A DNA stretch of 64,000 bases from Macrococcus brunensis (GTDB lineage Bacteria; Bacillota; Bacilli; Staphylococcales; Staphylococcaceae), in assembly GCF_004359615.1 (NCBI RefSeq), contig NZ_SCWA01000004.1:62001-126000 (forward strand). Direction: 5' to 3'. Positions 25,124-34,597 of the stretch are shown here, in pieces (the stretch's first letter is position 1; each line of letters opens with the position of its first letter). A program made the position numbers and the translations under genes. Below the pieces are notes generated by a model. The model made no database searches. It saw only the letters and a program-made list of their open reading frames with translations, and was not told where the DNA came from.

Positions 25124-26320
25124 TTATTGACGTTCAAATAATCTGGCATTACGTCCGTGCAGTAAGTAGTAGAGGATAAGACCGACAACAGCGAGAATAG
25201 CCATCAGCTGGTATAAACCATGCATACCGACTGAAGGAATCAGATAACCGAGTCCATAAGGGCCAAATCCAAGTGCGAAATCCAGAAAGATGAAATAAGT
25301 TGATGTAGCGAGCCCGATTTTATGCGCATCAGTCACTTTAATCGCAACAGCCTGTGCAATGGACTGAATATTACCGTAGCCGAGACCGATGAAGATAGCA
25401 CTGAGGAGGAGCAGTAGGGCGCTATGGGTCACACTGAGAAGCAGCAGGCCAATAGCGAAACTGATAAATGCCGGAATCATGACAACATTAGTTCCTTTAG
25501 TATCCATCAGCCGACCTGTAATCGGACGTGAGATCAGTACAGCGATGGCATAGACTAAGAAGAAAAAGCTGCCGGCTGCGACTAATCCATTTTCTTTAGT
25601 GAAAAACGAGATAAAACTTAAAATACTGGAGTAGGCAGTTGCTGCTACGAGTACAACCACCGCAATCGGTAATGCATTCTTATCGATGAAGTCGCCGAGA
25701 CGGAACCCTTTATCCGCTGAAGTCTGTGGCGTCAGGTTCTCATTTACTTTGACGAATGAGAGCATGAGTAATGCTGCTACTGCCAGCACGAAGCAGACGA
25801 TAAAAAGCTGCGGGAACGAGATAAAACGTAGTAAAGTTAAGCCGAGAAACGGGCCGACAGCTGTAGATAACACTGTACTCATACTGAAATAACTGATGCC
25901 TTCACCACGACGGGTAACAGGTGTAATGGAAGCAGCGATAGTACCTGTTGCGGTAGATGCGACGCCACTACCGATTCCATTGACGAGTCGCATGACAAGC
26001 ATCAATGTTAAGTTGCCGGAAAATAAGTATAGTCCTGTTGTAATCGTAAAGATAATCGTACCGATGACCAGAATTTTCTTCTGACCGAGGATATCGATAT
26101 ATTTACCCGCCCAGAAACGGCCGATCAAACTGCCGACGATAAATATCCCTGAGACGAGACCTGCAATGCTTTGGTTGACATGATATTCGTCGACCGCATA
26201 ACCGCCGATGGTCACTAATAATAAATACATGGATAACATAATAATGAAATTGATAAGAGAAACTAAAATGAAGTTCTTTGTCCATAAGGGTTCTTTAATA
26301 GGGGTATGCAATTTATTCAT
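25124..26320 (-). CDS. Major facilitator transporter, MarR-linked efflux candidate
   Basis: A 398-residue protein with 12 hydrophobic segments and MFS loops GRFWAGKYIDILGQKK (about residues 67-82, loop 2-3) and ARLMDTKG-like SRPITGRLMDTKG near residue 265. ATG 26320 is chosen because AAAGGAAAGGATG gives a clear ribosome site; the upstream in-frame GTG/ATG region overlaps marR. It overlaps the marR gene by eight bases and shares its promoter, so it is probably a drug or metabolite exporter induced when the MarR protein binds a ligand. The substrate is unknown. Confidence 0.82.
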   Translation of the reverse strand: MNKLHTPIKEPLWTKNFILVSLINFIIMLSMYLLLVTIGGYAVDEYHVNQSIAGLVSGIFIVGSLIGRFWAGKYIDILGQKKILVIGTIIFTITTGLYLFSGNLTLMLVMRLVNGIGSGVASTATGTIAASITPVTRRGEGISYFSMSTVLSTAVGPFLGLTLLRFISFPQLFIVCFVLAVAALLMLSFVKVNENLTPQTSADKGFRLGDFIDKNALPIAVVVLVAATAYSSILSFISFFTKENGLVAAGSFFFLVYAIAVLISRPITGRLMDTKGTNVVMIPAFISFAIGLLLLSVTHSALLLLLSAIFIGLGYGNIQSIAQAVAIKVTDAHKIGLATSTYFIFLDFALGFGPYGLGYLIPSVGMHGLYQLMAILAVVGLILYYLLHGRNARLFERQ

Positions 26321-26738
26321 CCTTTCCTTTTTGCAGGTGCTGATAGATAGTGGAGAGTTCATTTGTCACTAAATCAAGCTGTTCGACATCTGCCAATATT
26401 TCTGTCTGTTTTTGAATCACTTCATGCAGCATAGTGGTATAGTGTTCGCTGCCTGCTGTGGTCAGCGTCAATATTTTTTCGCGCTTATCTTTTCCTTCAG
26501 AAGTTTCAATCAGATTCAGTTCGATCAGACGACGAATGACTTTAGTAGCTGTGGGCTTTTCGATACGACGACTCCGCGCAACTTCAACAAGTGTAGTCGG
26601 TTGCTGCTTCGCGATTTCTTTAAAAACAAGCCATTGCGCTGAAGACAGCTGGTGCTTCGTCAGGACCTTATTCATGTCTTCTACATAAAGACGACGGACA
26701 TCCAGTATTAAATCGAAGAATCGTTGAGATTGTTCCAT
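26313..26738 (-). CDS. MarR-family transcriptional regulator
   Basis: A 141-residue winged-helix regulator. The recognition region is TLVEVARSRRIEKPTATKVIRRLIELNLIE (about residues 48-77) followed by the wing EGKDKREKILTLT. The helical ends form the dimer interface. A perfect 17-base palindrome directly downstream of its own -10 argues for autorepression. It is cotranscribed with the MFS gene. Confidence 0.9.
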   Translation of the reverse strand: MEQSQRFFDLILDVRRLYVEDMNKVLTKHQLSSAQWLVFKEIAKQQPTTLVEVARSRRIEKPTATKVIRRLIELNLIETSEGKDKREKILTLTTAGSEHYTTMLHEVIQKQTEILADVEQLDLVTNELSTIYQHLQKGKDE

Positions 26739-26756
26739 AAAAATTCTCTCCTTTAA

Positions 26757-26800
26757 TTAGTTAGCCTAACTAACTATATCAAAAAGATAAAAGATGTCAA
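26757..26800 (-). promoter_or_regulatory. marR-MFS promoter and operator
   Basis: On the minus strand -35 TTGACA (26800-26795) and -10 TATAGT (26778-26773) are 16 bases apart. TTAGTTAGCCTAACTAA (26757-26773) is a perfect palindrome touching the -10, a classic MarR-type operator position. Repression by the encoded MarR protein is inferred. Confidence 0.85.
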
Positions 26801-26801
26801 T

Positions 26802-26830
26802 AAAAAAAGATGGATACCGTAGTATCCATC
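26802..26830 (-). terminator. Rho-independent terminator of the aldehyde dehydrogenase gene
   Basis: On the minus strand, a stem GATGGATAC / GTATCCATC is followed by TTTTTTTA. It ends right beside the -35 of the marR promoter. Confidence 0.88.
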
Positions 26831-26841
26831 ACATCATGTTA

Positions 26842-28299
26842 TTAGATGAAACGTGTATTGACGAATTTTTCAATGACATATTCTTTAATACCTAAGTGGC
26901 TGTTTTCACGGCCGAAACCGGAATGTTTAACGCCACCGAATGGTGTCTCTGGTTGTGAGATAGCAGTAGCATTGATACCTACTATTCCATATTCCAGGCG
27001 ACGAGAAATTTCCTGAATCACTTTTGCTGAAGAAGCAAACGCATAAGAAGCGAGTCCGAACTCTGTATCGTTTGCCATTTCAATCACTTCATCAAGCTCT
27101 TTGTAGCTGATTAAAGGAACGACAGGGCCGAATGTTTCTTTATAGAAGATATCCATTGAGCGGTCGACACCGTCAAGAACAGTCGGTGCATAGAAAGTTC
27201 CCTTTGCATAGTCACCTTCAGTAAGACGTTCGCCGCCAAGAAGGATTTTAGCACCTTTAGAAGTGGCATCGTCCAACTGTTCCTGGATTTTATCAATAGC
27301 ATCTTCACGAATCAATGGTCCAATGTCGCTGGATTCGTCCATCCCATTACCGACTTTAAGTGTTTTCACTTTTTCAACTAAACGTTCTGTAAATGTATCT
27401 TTAATACTCTCGTGGACAAAGATACGGTTAGGTGAGACACAGACCTGACCATTGTTACGGAATTTTGCCGATGTCAGTCCTTCAACAGCCGCATCGATAT
27501 CTGCATCGCTATGCACGATAAACGGTGCATGACCGCCTAGTTCAAGAGAAATCTTCTTGAGCGTATCTGCAGATTGTTTATAGAGTTCTTTACCGATAGG
27601 TGTTGAACCTGTGAACGTGAGTTTACGTACTGTATCAGAATCTGTCATTGTTTTACCGATCACTTCTGAACTACCCATCACCAGGTTAACAACACCAGTC
27701 GGTAATCCAGCTGCTTCGAACTGTTCAAAGATAGCAAGAGCCGTCAACGGTGTGTCACCAGAAGGTTTGAGAACAATCGTGTTTCCGGCAGCAAGAGCAG
27801 GCGCCAGTTTACGTGTGACCATACCAGCCGGGAAGTTCCAAGGTGTAATGGCACCCACGACACCAATTGGCTGATAAACGATTTCAAATTTATGATCGTT
27901 TGGTGCAGGAATCAGTTCACCGTATAAGCGACGGGATTCTTCAGCGTTCCATCTGAATAAGTCTGCACCGCCTACAGATTCTACTTGTGATTCTTTAAAC
28001 GGTTTACCTTGCTCAATCGTCATCACTTCAGCGATATAATCTGCATTTTCTTCAAGTAAGTCTGCTACTTTATTCAGCAGTTCGACTCTATCTTTCAGCT
28101 CCATATCACGCCACGCCGGGAATGCTTTTTCAGCAGCTTCTATTGCACGCTTAGTTTCTGCTTCACCTGCTTGTGCGACTTTGGCAATGACTTCGCCTGT
28201 TGCCGGGTTGATGACTTCTTTCGTTTCTTTGCTGTCACCCTCTACCCACTGACCATCTATAAATAACTGAGTGTGTACTTGTTCAATAACGTTACTCAT
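26842..28299 (-). CDS. NAD(P)-dependent aldehyde dehydrogenase, succinate-semialdehyde type
   Basis: A 485-residue aldehyde dehydrogenase. Family motifs are PWNFPAGMVTRKLAPALAAG (about residues 147-166), FTGSTPIGKELY, SLELGGHAPFIV (catalytic Glu, about residue 250) and NNGQVCVSPNR with catalytic Cys near residue 284. Overall pattern is closest to GabD-type succinate-semialdehyde dehydrogenases, but the true substrate is not certain. ATG 28299 follows GAAGGG; the longer N-terminal extension has no ribosome site. It is divergent from the Bcr/CflA transporter gene. Confidence 0.87.
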   Translation of the reverse strand: MSNVIEQVHTQLFIDGQWVEGDSKETKEVINPATGEVIAKVAQAGEAETKRAIEAAEKAFPAWRDMELKDRVELLNKVADLLEENADYIAEVMTIEQGKPFKESQVESVGGADLFRWNAEESRRLYGELIPAPNDHKFEIVYQPIGVVGAITPWNFPAGMVTRKLAPALAAGNTIVLKPSGDTPLTALAIFEQFEAAGLPTGVVNLVMGSSEVIGKTMTDSDTVRKLTFTGSTPIGKELYKQSADTLKKISLELGGHAPFIVHSDADIDAAVEGLTSAKFRNNGQVCVSPNRIFVHESIKDTFTERLVEKVKTLKVGNGMDESSDIGPLIREDAIDKIQEQLDDATSKGAKILLGGERLTEGDYAKGTFYAPTVLDGVDRSMDIFYKETFGPVVPLISYKELDEVIEMANDTEFGLASYAFASSAKVIQEISRRLEYGIVGINATAISQPETPFGGVKHSGFGRENSHLGIKEYVIEKFVNTRFI

Positions 28300-28345
28300 G
28301 TAAGAAACCCTTCTTTCATAATAGTTATATTTTAGTAATTCCCGC

Positions 28346-28375
28346 TTCACCTGCCATTAAACGTTAAGGTATAAT
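28346..28375 (+). promoter_or_regulatory. Promoter of the Bcr/CflA transporter gene
   Basis: -35 TTCACC (28346-28351) and a perfect -10 TATAAT (28370-28375) are 18 bases apart, 28 bases before the start codon. Confidence 0.6.
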
Positions 28376-28402
28376 GCCTGTATGAATAAGAGGAGGCTCT
28401 CG

Positions 28403-29602
28403 ATGGAAGAAGTAAAGAAAGTAAAATGGTCTTTAGTAATTGTACTTGGTCTCCTAGCAGCGTTCGGTCCGCTGTCCTTGGATATGTATTTGCCGGCATT
28501 ACCGCAAGTAGCGGATGATCTATCAACGTCTGCCTCTACAGCACAGCTCAGCTTGACCGCATGTCTGATAGGACTGGCACTCGGGCAGGTACTTGTAGGT
28601 CCATTGAGCGATGTGATTGGTCGTAAAAAACCTTTAATTACCGTTTTAATTGTTTATGCGTTCGCATCTCTGCTCTGTGCTTTTGCGGATAATATTGTCT
28701 TTTTAGTTGTTCTAAGATTTATTCAAGGTGCGAGTGGTGGTGCAGGGGCTGTCATTTCCCGGGCTATTTCCAGTGATATGTATCAAGGTAAGGCACTCAC
28801 GAAATTCTTAAGTATGCTGATGCTGGTGAATGGTCTTGCACCTATCTTAGCTCCGGTTATTGGCGGACTGATTCTCAGCTTCTCGACGTGGCACATGGTG
28901 TTCTATATTCTGGCAGCTTACGGTGCACTGATGGTCATATTGAGTCTGCCACTTGATGAATCGCTCCCACCTGCTGCCAGACGGGAAGGTGCGTTTTCTG
29001 TAATATTCAGCGACTTCAAAGCGCTATTTAAAAATAAACGTTTTGTCATTATGCTGCTCCTGCAGTCACTCACTTACGGCGTGTTATTCAGTTATATTTC
29101 AGCTTCACCTTTTATCACCCAGAAGATTTTCCATCTGAGCGCTCAGCAGTTCAGCTATATGTTTGCAGCGAACGGAGTCGGTCTGATTATCGCGAGTCAG
29201 CTGACGGCGAAACTGGTCGACCGCTATGATGAGTTCACTATACTCAAGTTCGGTCAGATTGTACAGCTTACTGGCATGCTGCTCACAGCTGCCGTTCTTC
29301 TCCTGCATCTGCCGGTCATGCTGCTCTTTGTTGCTTTCTTCTTGCTGATTGCACCAGTCAGCATGATTGGTACAACAGGCTTTTCAATCGCGATGCAAGT
29401 CCAGAAGCAGGGTGCTGGCAGTGCATCTTCAATACTCGGTTTAATGCAGTTTATGATGGGTGCCTTGTTGTCGCCGCTCGTCGGTGTGATGGGCGAAACA
29501 TCTGTGATTCCGTTTATCGTTATCATCTTGATTTGTACAGTAAGCGCGCAGATTGTCCGAATGATGAACCGCAAATATTTTATGGATATTATTCAGGACT
29601 AG
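28403..29602 (+). CDS. Bcr/CflA-type drug efflux MFS transporter
   Basis: A 399-residue transporter with 12 hydrophobic segments. LSLDMYLPALPQ at about residue 22 is the signature of the Bcr/CflA subgroup (drug:H+ antiport, DHA1), and GPLSDVIGRKKPL near residue 70 is the MFS loop 2-3. ATG 28403 follows AGGAGG by six bases; the earlier ATG 28382 has none. Export of bicyclomycin, chloramphenicol or metabolites such as sulfonamides or cysteine is known in the family; nothing here points to one. Confidence 0.88.
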   Translation: MEEVKKVKWSLVIVLGLLAAFGPLSLDMYLPALPQVADDLSTSASTAQLSLTACLIGLALGQVLVGPLSDVIGRKKPLITVLIVYAFASLLCAFADNIVFLVVLRFIQGASGGAGAVISRAISSDMYQGKALTKFLSMLMLVNGLAPILAPVIGGLILSFSTWHMVFYILAAYGALMVILSLPLDESLPPAARREGAFSVIFSDFKALFKNKRFVIMLLLQSLTYGVLFSYISASPFITQKIFHLSAQQFSYMFAANGVGLIIASQLTAKLVDRYDEFTILKFGQIVQLTGMLLTAAVLLLHLPVMLLFVAFFLLIAPVSMIGTTGFSIAMQVQKQGAGSASSILGLMQFMMGALLSPLVGVMGETSVIPFIVIILICTVSAQIVRMMNRKYFMDIIQD

Positions 29603-29645
29603 AGAACTAGGACAGTGTTTGTAGTCTGAATTGACCTGAAGCTAC

Positions 29646-29680
29646 GTAAAGTCCTGCAAAAGCAGTTAGCGGGACTTTAC
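29646..29680 (+). terminator. Hairpin after the Bcr/CflA gene
   Basis: GTAAAGTCCTGC and GCGGGACTTTAC form a 12-bp near-perfect stem with an 11-base loop, 43 bases after the stop. There is no clear T run, so it may be a first, weak terminator or RNA stabiliser ahead of the stronger one at 29721. Confidence 0.45.
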
Positions 29681-29718
29681 TCTTCGTAAGGCATGATTCC
29701 ATGCACATATTTAGTGAA

Positions 29719-29768
29719 AAAAAACAGCGCTCATCTCTAATGATATTCAGAGATGAGCGCTGTTTTAG
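29719..29768. terminator. Bidirectional terminator before the M50B gene
   Basis: An 18-bp perfect stem (AAAACAGCGCTCATCTCT and its complement, 29721-29738 and 29749-29766) has a 10-base loop, with A/T runs on both sides. Confidence 0.88.
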
Positions 29769-29795
29769 TTTTCAAATGACCTGTGTCCTGTAATT

Positions 29796-30518
29796 TTAAA
29801 TCAGGAGCTGCACCGCTGCATATAATGCAGCGAGATGAGCGCTTAGGAATAAGAGATAATAGATAAAAACAGGTAGACGGGTCATCTGACCTAATAAGGC
29901 GCCGTCCCATGTCTGATTACGGTCATGAAAATATAAAGCACTGATTGTAAATGACGTAAGGATGGTATCTGCCAGGAGCACTGCAAGGATCAGTTGATAG
30001 ATGATATCGTTCAACAGCGTATACTGATACTGTGGATTAGCCATCATAAAATACATAAAGGTCCCCAATACAATTAAGACAATCAGTGGCAGCCATTTTC
30101 TCGAGGTTTTTATAAAATAGTAAGTGAATATCATGATGAGTGTCAGCCAGAAGATAACAGGTTGATGGTATTGTAAAGAGAGGATGCCTGTTAACAACAT
30201 CATCGGTGGAAAAAGATAACCACCTATCATCGTCATAAATTGATTGAATGCATGTCTTGTGCGTGTGACTGCATAGCCTGCACGGCCTGTTGTTTTTCTC
30301 TCGTAGCGGTTCGTGACGATAATAATATCTTCTACTTTTCCGCCGGTCAGCTGGCAGAACAGAGCATGGCCGAATTCATGAAGTAAAGTCGGGATAATAT
30401 GAATCCAGCGAAGTAAAAAATGCTGCTGGAATCTGATGTTGATCAGTGTATAGAAAATGGCGATGCCAATAATAAACCAAGGATATAAAGTAATAGGGGA
30501 TAATAAGAAATCAAACAT
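29796..30518 (-). CDS. M50B-like membrane metallopeptidase
   Basis: A 240-residue membrane protein with about six hydrophobic segments. The zinc motif HEFGH (H-E-x-x-H) is at about residues 47-51 inside LLHEFGHALFCQLTGGKVE, as in the Peptidase_M50B family. FMTMIGGYLFPPMML near residue 95 is the usual second conserved helix. Such proteins are thought to cut within membranes, but few have a known substrate. The gene stands alone between terminators, with AAAGGAGCG before ATG 30518. A rhomboid- or site-2-protease-like regulatory function is possible but not shown. Confidence 0.75.
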   Translation of the reverse strand: MFDFLLSPITLYPWFIIGIAIFYTLINIRFQQHFLLRWIHIIPTLLHEFGHALFCQLTGGKVEDIIIVTNRYERKTTGRAGYAVTRTRHAFNQFMTMIGGYLFPPMMLLTGILSLQYHQPVIFWLTLIMIFTYYFIKTSRKWLPLIVLIVLGTFMYFMMANPQYQYTLLNDIIYQLILAVLLADTILTSFTISALYFHDRNQTWDGALLGQMTRLPVFIYYLLFLSAHLAALYAAVQLLI

Positions 30519-30549
30519 TAAATCGCTCCTTTAACAAAAATCTAACATA

Positions 30550-30587
30550 TAAAAAGATGCATCTCATCGGTCGTGAGATGCATCTTT
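30550..30587 (-). terminator. Rho-independent terminator after the PBP4-type gene
   Basis: A 14-bp perfect stem (AAAGATGCATCTCA and complement) with a 7-base loop is followed on the minus strand by TTTTTATA. Confidence 0.88.
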
Positions 30588-30594
30588 CAAATAT

Positions 30595-31872
30595 TTATGA
30601 TGTTTTTTTCTTCTTTGGCATGAAACTATAAATAAGTAATGCCAGACCTGAAAGAATAGAAAGAGTGGTTAAACCGATAATCCAGCCGAAATGATCTTTA
30701 AAAAACTTCTTCATGGCATAACGGTTATAATCTTCATAAGTGACTGTAGCGGGTTTATCATTACTGTCGACAAACTGCCGTTTATAATCATATTGAACGA
30801 TACCATTTTCATATTTAAATGTGCCTTTTTGCTTCTTGTCTACAATATCGTAAAGGTCTTTTGCAACATAAACTTCCTGATCCCCAAACTGATGTTTACC
30901 TTTGGCCAGGACTTTCTGATAGGAATAGCGCCCGTAAATTTCATCCATGATGGCATTTGCCATAATATTGCGGTTAAATTCTGCAGGAGGATCATACCAG
31001 TCCATTACACCCATCATCGTCAGGATGATACGCATATTATTTTTATGACCCGTTATCGTAGTGTTAAATCCAGCCGTATCGCTTGATCCGGTCTTTAAGC
31101 CATCTACACCTTTATAACCGAGTTTAGCACCTTCCAGGGAATGATTGTATGTATGGAAAGTTTCTTCGTCCTGTGTGCCTTTTTTTATCGTCACTTCGAC
31201 TTTTTTTGTGTATTTCAGAATATCAGGAAATTCACTGATTAGATGTTGTGTCAGAATAGCATAATCTTTCGCGCTTGAAATATTATCATCGTCTTCAGGA
31301 TAACCTTTTGCTTTGTACTGCAGCAATAAGTTATTAGGCGCCCCGACAGGATTATAATAATGTGTATGTGTCATGCGCAGTGTTTTCGCCTTCTGATTCA
31401 TTTTGTCGATAAATGCGGTATCATCTTTATCAACGAGTGAAGCAAGCATATAAGTCGCTACGTTTGATGAATCTGTTAAAGCGGTCTGCAGGAGTTCATC
31501 GACGGTATAAGACGCGCCAAGACGCATATGGTTGTTGCTGAGCATCGGTAATTGCGAAATCGCATAGAACTTATCATTGACTTTAACTTTAGTGTTTTTG
31601 CTGAACTTGCCTTGCTCCATTGCCTGATAGACGAGATAAATCGTCATCAGCTTAGACATTGAAGCAGGTGGCCACTTTATATTTGGCCGGTCTGCATAGA
31701 GAATCTGACCATTTCGTGCAGCGATGACCATAGTACCATGAGGTGCATACTGCTCGCCGATATAAACGCCTTGTTCGTTAGCGATTTCGACTGGGGATTT
31801 TGCGTAGGCTGAAGAACAGAATAAGGCAGTGATTATCATAAATGAAAGCAGTGTTTTGATATAGGTAGACAT
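30595..31872 (-). CDS. pbp4: Penicillin-binding protein 4-like D-Ala-D-Ala carboxypeptidase
   Basis: A 425-residue low-molecular-weight PBP. A signal peptide (residues 1-24, ending SSAYA) leads to a transpeptidase fold with SMSK (S-x-x-K, about residues 71-74), SSN (S-x-N, about 134-136) and GLKTGSSD (K-T-G, about 251-258). A beta-rich domain and a C-terminal membrane anchor (about residues 400-419) ending in KKKKTS follow. In S. aureus PBP4 crosslinks peptidoglycan and affects beta-lactam resistance; this protein has the same length and ends. The ABC transporter gene abcA, its neighbour in S. aureus, is absent here. Confidence 0.9.
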   Translation of the reverse strand: MSTYIKTLLSFMIITALFCSSAYAKSPVEIANEQGVYIGEQYAPHGTMVIAARNGQILYADRPNIKWPPASMSKLMTIYLVYQAMEQGKFSKNTKVKVNDKFYAISQLPMLSNNHMRLGASYTVDELLQTALTDSSNVATYMLASLVDKDDTAFIDKMNQKAKTLRMTHTHYYNPVGAPNNLLLQYKAKGYPEDDDNISSAKDYAILTQHLISEFPDILKYTKKVEVTIKKGTQDEETFHTYNHSLEGAKLGYKGVDGLKTGSSDTAGFNTTITGHKNNMRIILTMMGVMDWYDPPAEFNRNIMANAIMDEIYGRYSYQKVLAKGKHQFGDQEVYVAKDLYDIVDKKQKGTFKYENGIVQYDYKRQFVDSNDKPATVTYEDYNRYAMKKFFKDHFGWIIGLTTLSILSGLALLIYSFMPKKKKTS

Positions 31873-31997
31873 GATTAAACCTCGATTAGTATAGGGGATG
31901 TTTTAATCTTATCACATCTTGCAGTAAGCGTGAGCATTTATTCTCAACCCATGATATAGAGGATAGTAAGAGGAAAACCGACATTTATTATTCGATT

Positions 31998-32011
31998 TTC
32001 AAACGATTTCA
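31998..32011 (-). promoter_or_regulatory. Possible cre site upstream of nupC
   Basis: Read on the minus strand, TGAAATCGTTTGAA matches 12 of 14 positions of the catabolite-responsive element TGWAANCGNTNWCA. It lies 68 bases before a TATAAT (32079-32084) that may serve nupC. Low confidence because the last half-site is degenerate. Confidence 0.3.
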
Positions 32012-32112
32012 TGACATCTATAAAAAGCATCGTTCGTTTATTAATAAAAAAGATATATTCATACCCTAAAATCAATGCTATAATCTTTCTATCAAAATTA
32101 AAGGTGGAAAAA

Positions 32113-33330
32113 ATGAATCTATACTTACTGCTTAATATTTTAGGTCTCTTTGTATTCATACTCGTTGCTTATCTTTTTTCACGCGACAGAAAAAATATCA
32201 ACTGGAAAGCAGTGGCGATTATGCTTGTCGTCAACTTATTCCTGGCTTGGTTCTTCACACAGTTCCCTTGGGGACGTATTGCTGTAAAATGGGTAGCAGA
32301 TGGCTTCAGCTGGATGCTGAATGCGGCTTACGTAGGTATCGGTATGCCATTTGGCAGCTGGACAGCGCCGGGTCCTGGCAAAATGGATATGGCTGTCTCT
32401 GCTTTACTGCCGATTCTCTTCATTGTGCCGCTCTTCGATATCCTCATGTATATCGGTGTTCTGCCATTTATCATTAAATGGTTCGGCTGGCTGATCTCTA
32501 AAGTGACAGGCCAACCAAAGTTCGAATCATTCTTCTCTGTAGAGATGATGGTATTAGGTAATACAGAAGCACTTGCTGTTTCTAATGCACAAGTACGTGA
32601 AATGAGTCAGGCGCGTGTACTGTCTATTGCCTTAATGTCGATGAGCTGTATTTCAGGTTCTATCGTCGGTGCTTATGTGACAATGGTTCCAGGTGAACTC
32701 GTTCTGACGGCTATTCCGCTGAACATCATCAATGCGATTATTATCGCAACGATCTTAAACCCTGTTCGTCTGACGCCGGAAGAAGATTATATCGTTGAAA
32801 TCAAGGAAGAAAAACGTCAGCCATTCTTCTCATTCTTAGGAGATTCTGTGCTGGGTGCTGGTAAATTGATTTTAATCATCATCGCATTCTTGATCGCATT
32901 CGTATCACTTGCTCATTTCATTGATATGTTACTGTCATTACTTGACCGCTTCACAGGTATGGAAATTCGTTTAGCGACAATCCTTGGGCTGATCATGGCA
33001 CCATTTGCCATGTTACTCGGCTTACCATGGGATCAGGCCTTAACAGTAGGTGGTCATATGGCGACTAAAATCGTAACGAACGAATTCGTTGTTATGATCG
33101 GTATCCAGGATGCACTGAAAACAATGCCTGAACATATGAAAGCAGTCCTTGTTACGTTCCTGATTTCGTTCGCCAACTTCTCAACAGTCGGTATGATTAT
33201 CGGAACATTGAAAGGAATTGTCGATGTGAAAACTTCTGACTTTGTCAGCAAGTATGTACCGATGATGCTTTTAGCAGGTATTCTTGTTTCATTATTATCA
33301 GCTGGCTTTGTCGGATTATTCATCTGGTAA
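32113..33330 (+). CDS. nupC: Concentrative nucleoside transporter NupC
   Basis: A 405-residue membrane protein of the CNT family, which imports nucleosides with protons or sodium. Family features are GIGMPFGSWTAPGPGKMD in the first half, FESFFSVEMMVLGNTEALAV (about residues 140-159) and ANFSTVGMIIGTLKGI near residue 357. There are about 10 hydrophobic segments. ATG 32113 follows AAAGGTGGAAA; the long upstream extension of the frame has no ribosome site. It is divergent from the pbp4 gene and monocistronic in appearance. Confidence 0.9.
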   Translation: MNLYLLLNILGLFVFILVAYLFSRDRKNINWKAVAIMLVVNLFLAWFFTQFPWGRIAVKWVADGFSWMLNAAYVGIGMPFGSWTAPGPGKMDMAVSALLPILFIVPLFDILMYIGVLPFIIKWFGWLISKVTGQPKFESFFSVEMMVLGNTEALAVSNAQVREMSQARVLSIALMSMSCISGSIVGAYVTMVPGELVLTAIPLNIINAIIIATILNPVRLTPEEDYIVEIKEEKRQPFFSFLGDSVLGAGKLILIIIAFLIAFVSLAHFIDMLLSLLDRFTGMEIRLATILGLIMAPFAMLLGLPWDQALTVGGHMATKIVTNEFVVMIGIQDALKTMPEHMKAVLVTFLISFANFSTVGMIIGTLKGIVDVKTSDFVSKYVPMMLLAGILVSLLSAGFVGLFIW

Positions 33331-33421
33331 TTTTACAACAACTTCATAAAGAATCAATAAGAGGTTAATAATCGGGATGTATACTTAAGGTGCTAGAGAA
33401 AATGAAAAAGGAGGCTTTTTC

Positions 33422-33499
33422 ATGACTAACCGAGTGCTGAGAGACTTACGTCGCAGATTAAAACAATCCCTGATTCCTAAAATGCCGACGACTGCATAA
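33422..33499 (+). CDS. Candidate 25-residue basic peptide
   Basis: A short frame encodes a 25-residue peptide with seven Arg/Lys and a leucine-rich pattern (VLRDLRRRLKQSL) that would form a basic amphipathic helix. Support for a real gene is strong for its size: a perfect AAGGAGG (33408-33414) seven bases before ATG, a TATACT -10 at 33380-33385, and a terminator that begins at the stop codon. I do not recognise it. It may be a small regulator, a membrane-active peptide, or a leader peptide, although no downstream gene is joined to it. No transmembrane segment is present. Confidence 0.6.
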   Translation: MTNRVLRDLRRRLKQSLIPKMPTTA

Positions 33500-33530
33500 A
33501 TAGACTGACCATTTGGTCAGTCTATTTTTT
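33499..33530 (+). terminator. Rho-independent terminator after the 25-residue gene
   Basis: An 11-bp perfect stem (TAGACTGACCA / TGGTCAGTCTA) with a 2-base spacer is followed by TTTTTT. Confidence 0.9.
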
Positions 33531-33544
33531 GTATTTGAGGGTAT
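33520..33544 (+). promoter_or_regulatory. Possible SigB promoter of ldh
   Basis: GTCTAT (33520-33525) and GGGTAT (33539-33544) are 13 bases apart; the -10 matches the SigB consensus GTTTAA-N12-15-GGGTAT fully and the -35 at four of six. It overlaps the preceding terminator stem. Confidence 0.4.
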
Positions 33545-33578
33545 GGGATAGTATTGATGAAGTAAAGGAGAGGCTTAG

Positions 33579-34514
<936 letters not shown>

Positions 34515-34532
34515 ACAAAACCTGTCCGGGTT

Positions 34533-34557
34533 GTTTAACAAGCGCCTGATAAGGTAA
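34533..34557 (+). promoter_or_regulatory. Probable SigB promoter of the yitT-nagB pair
   Basis: GTTTAA (34533-34538, perfect SigB -35) and AGGTAA (34552-34557) are 13 bases apart, 41 bases before the ATG. A general-stress control of the YitT protein is inferred. Confidence 0.55.
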
Positions 34558-34597
34558 AGTAGTCATGGACTATAGTTAAAGGAAAGCGAGGATTTAT

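Noticed and set aside
25124..29602. Antibiotic resistance island (two MFS exporters, MarR)
   Set aside because: The transporters belong to broad chromosomal families, lack mobile elements around them and no specific drug can be named.
34515..34532. Terminator after ldh
   Set aside because: The possible stem (AACC/GGTT) is too short and has no T run.
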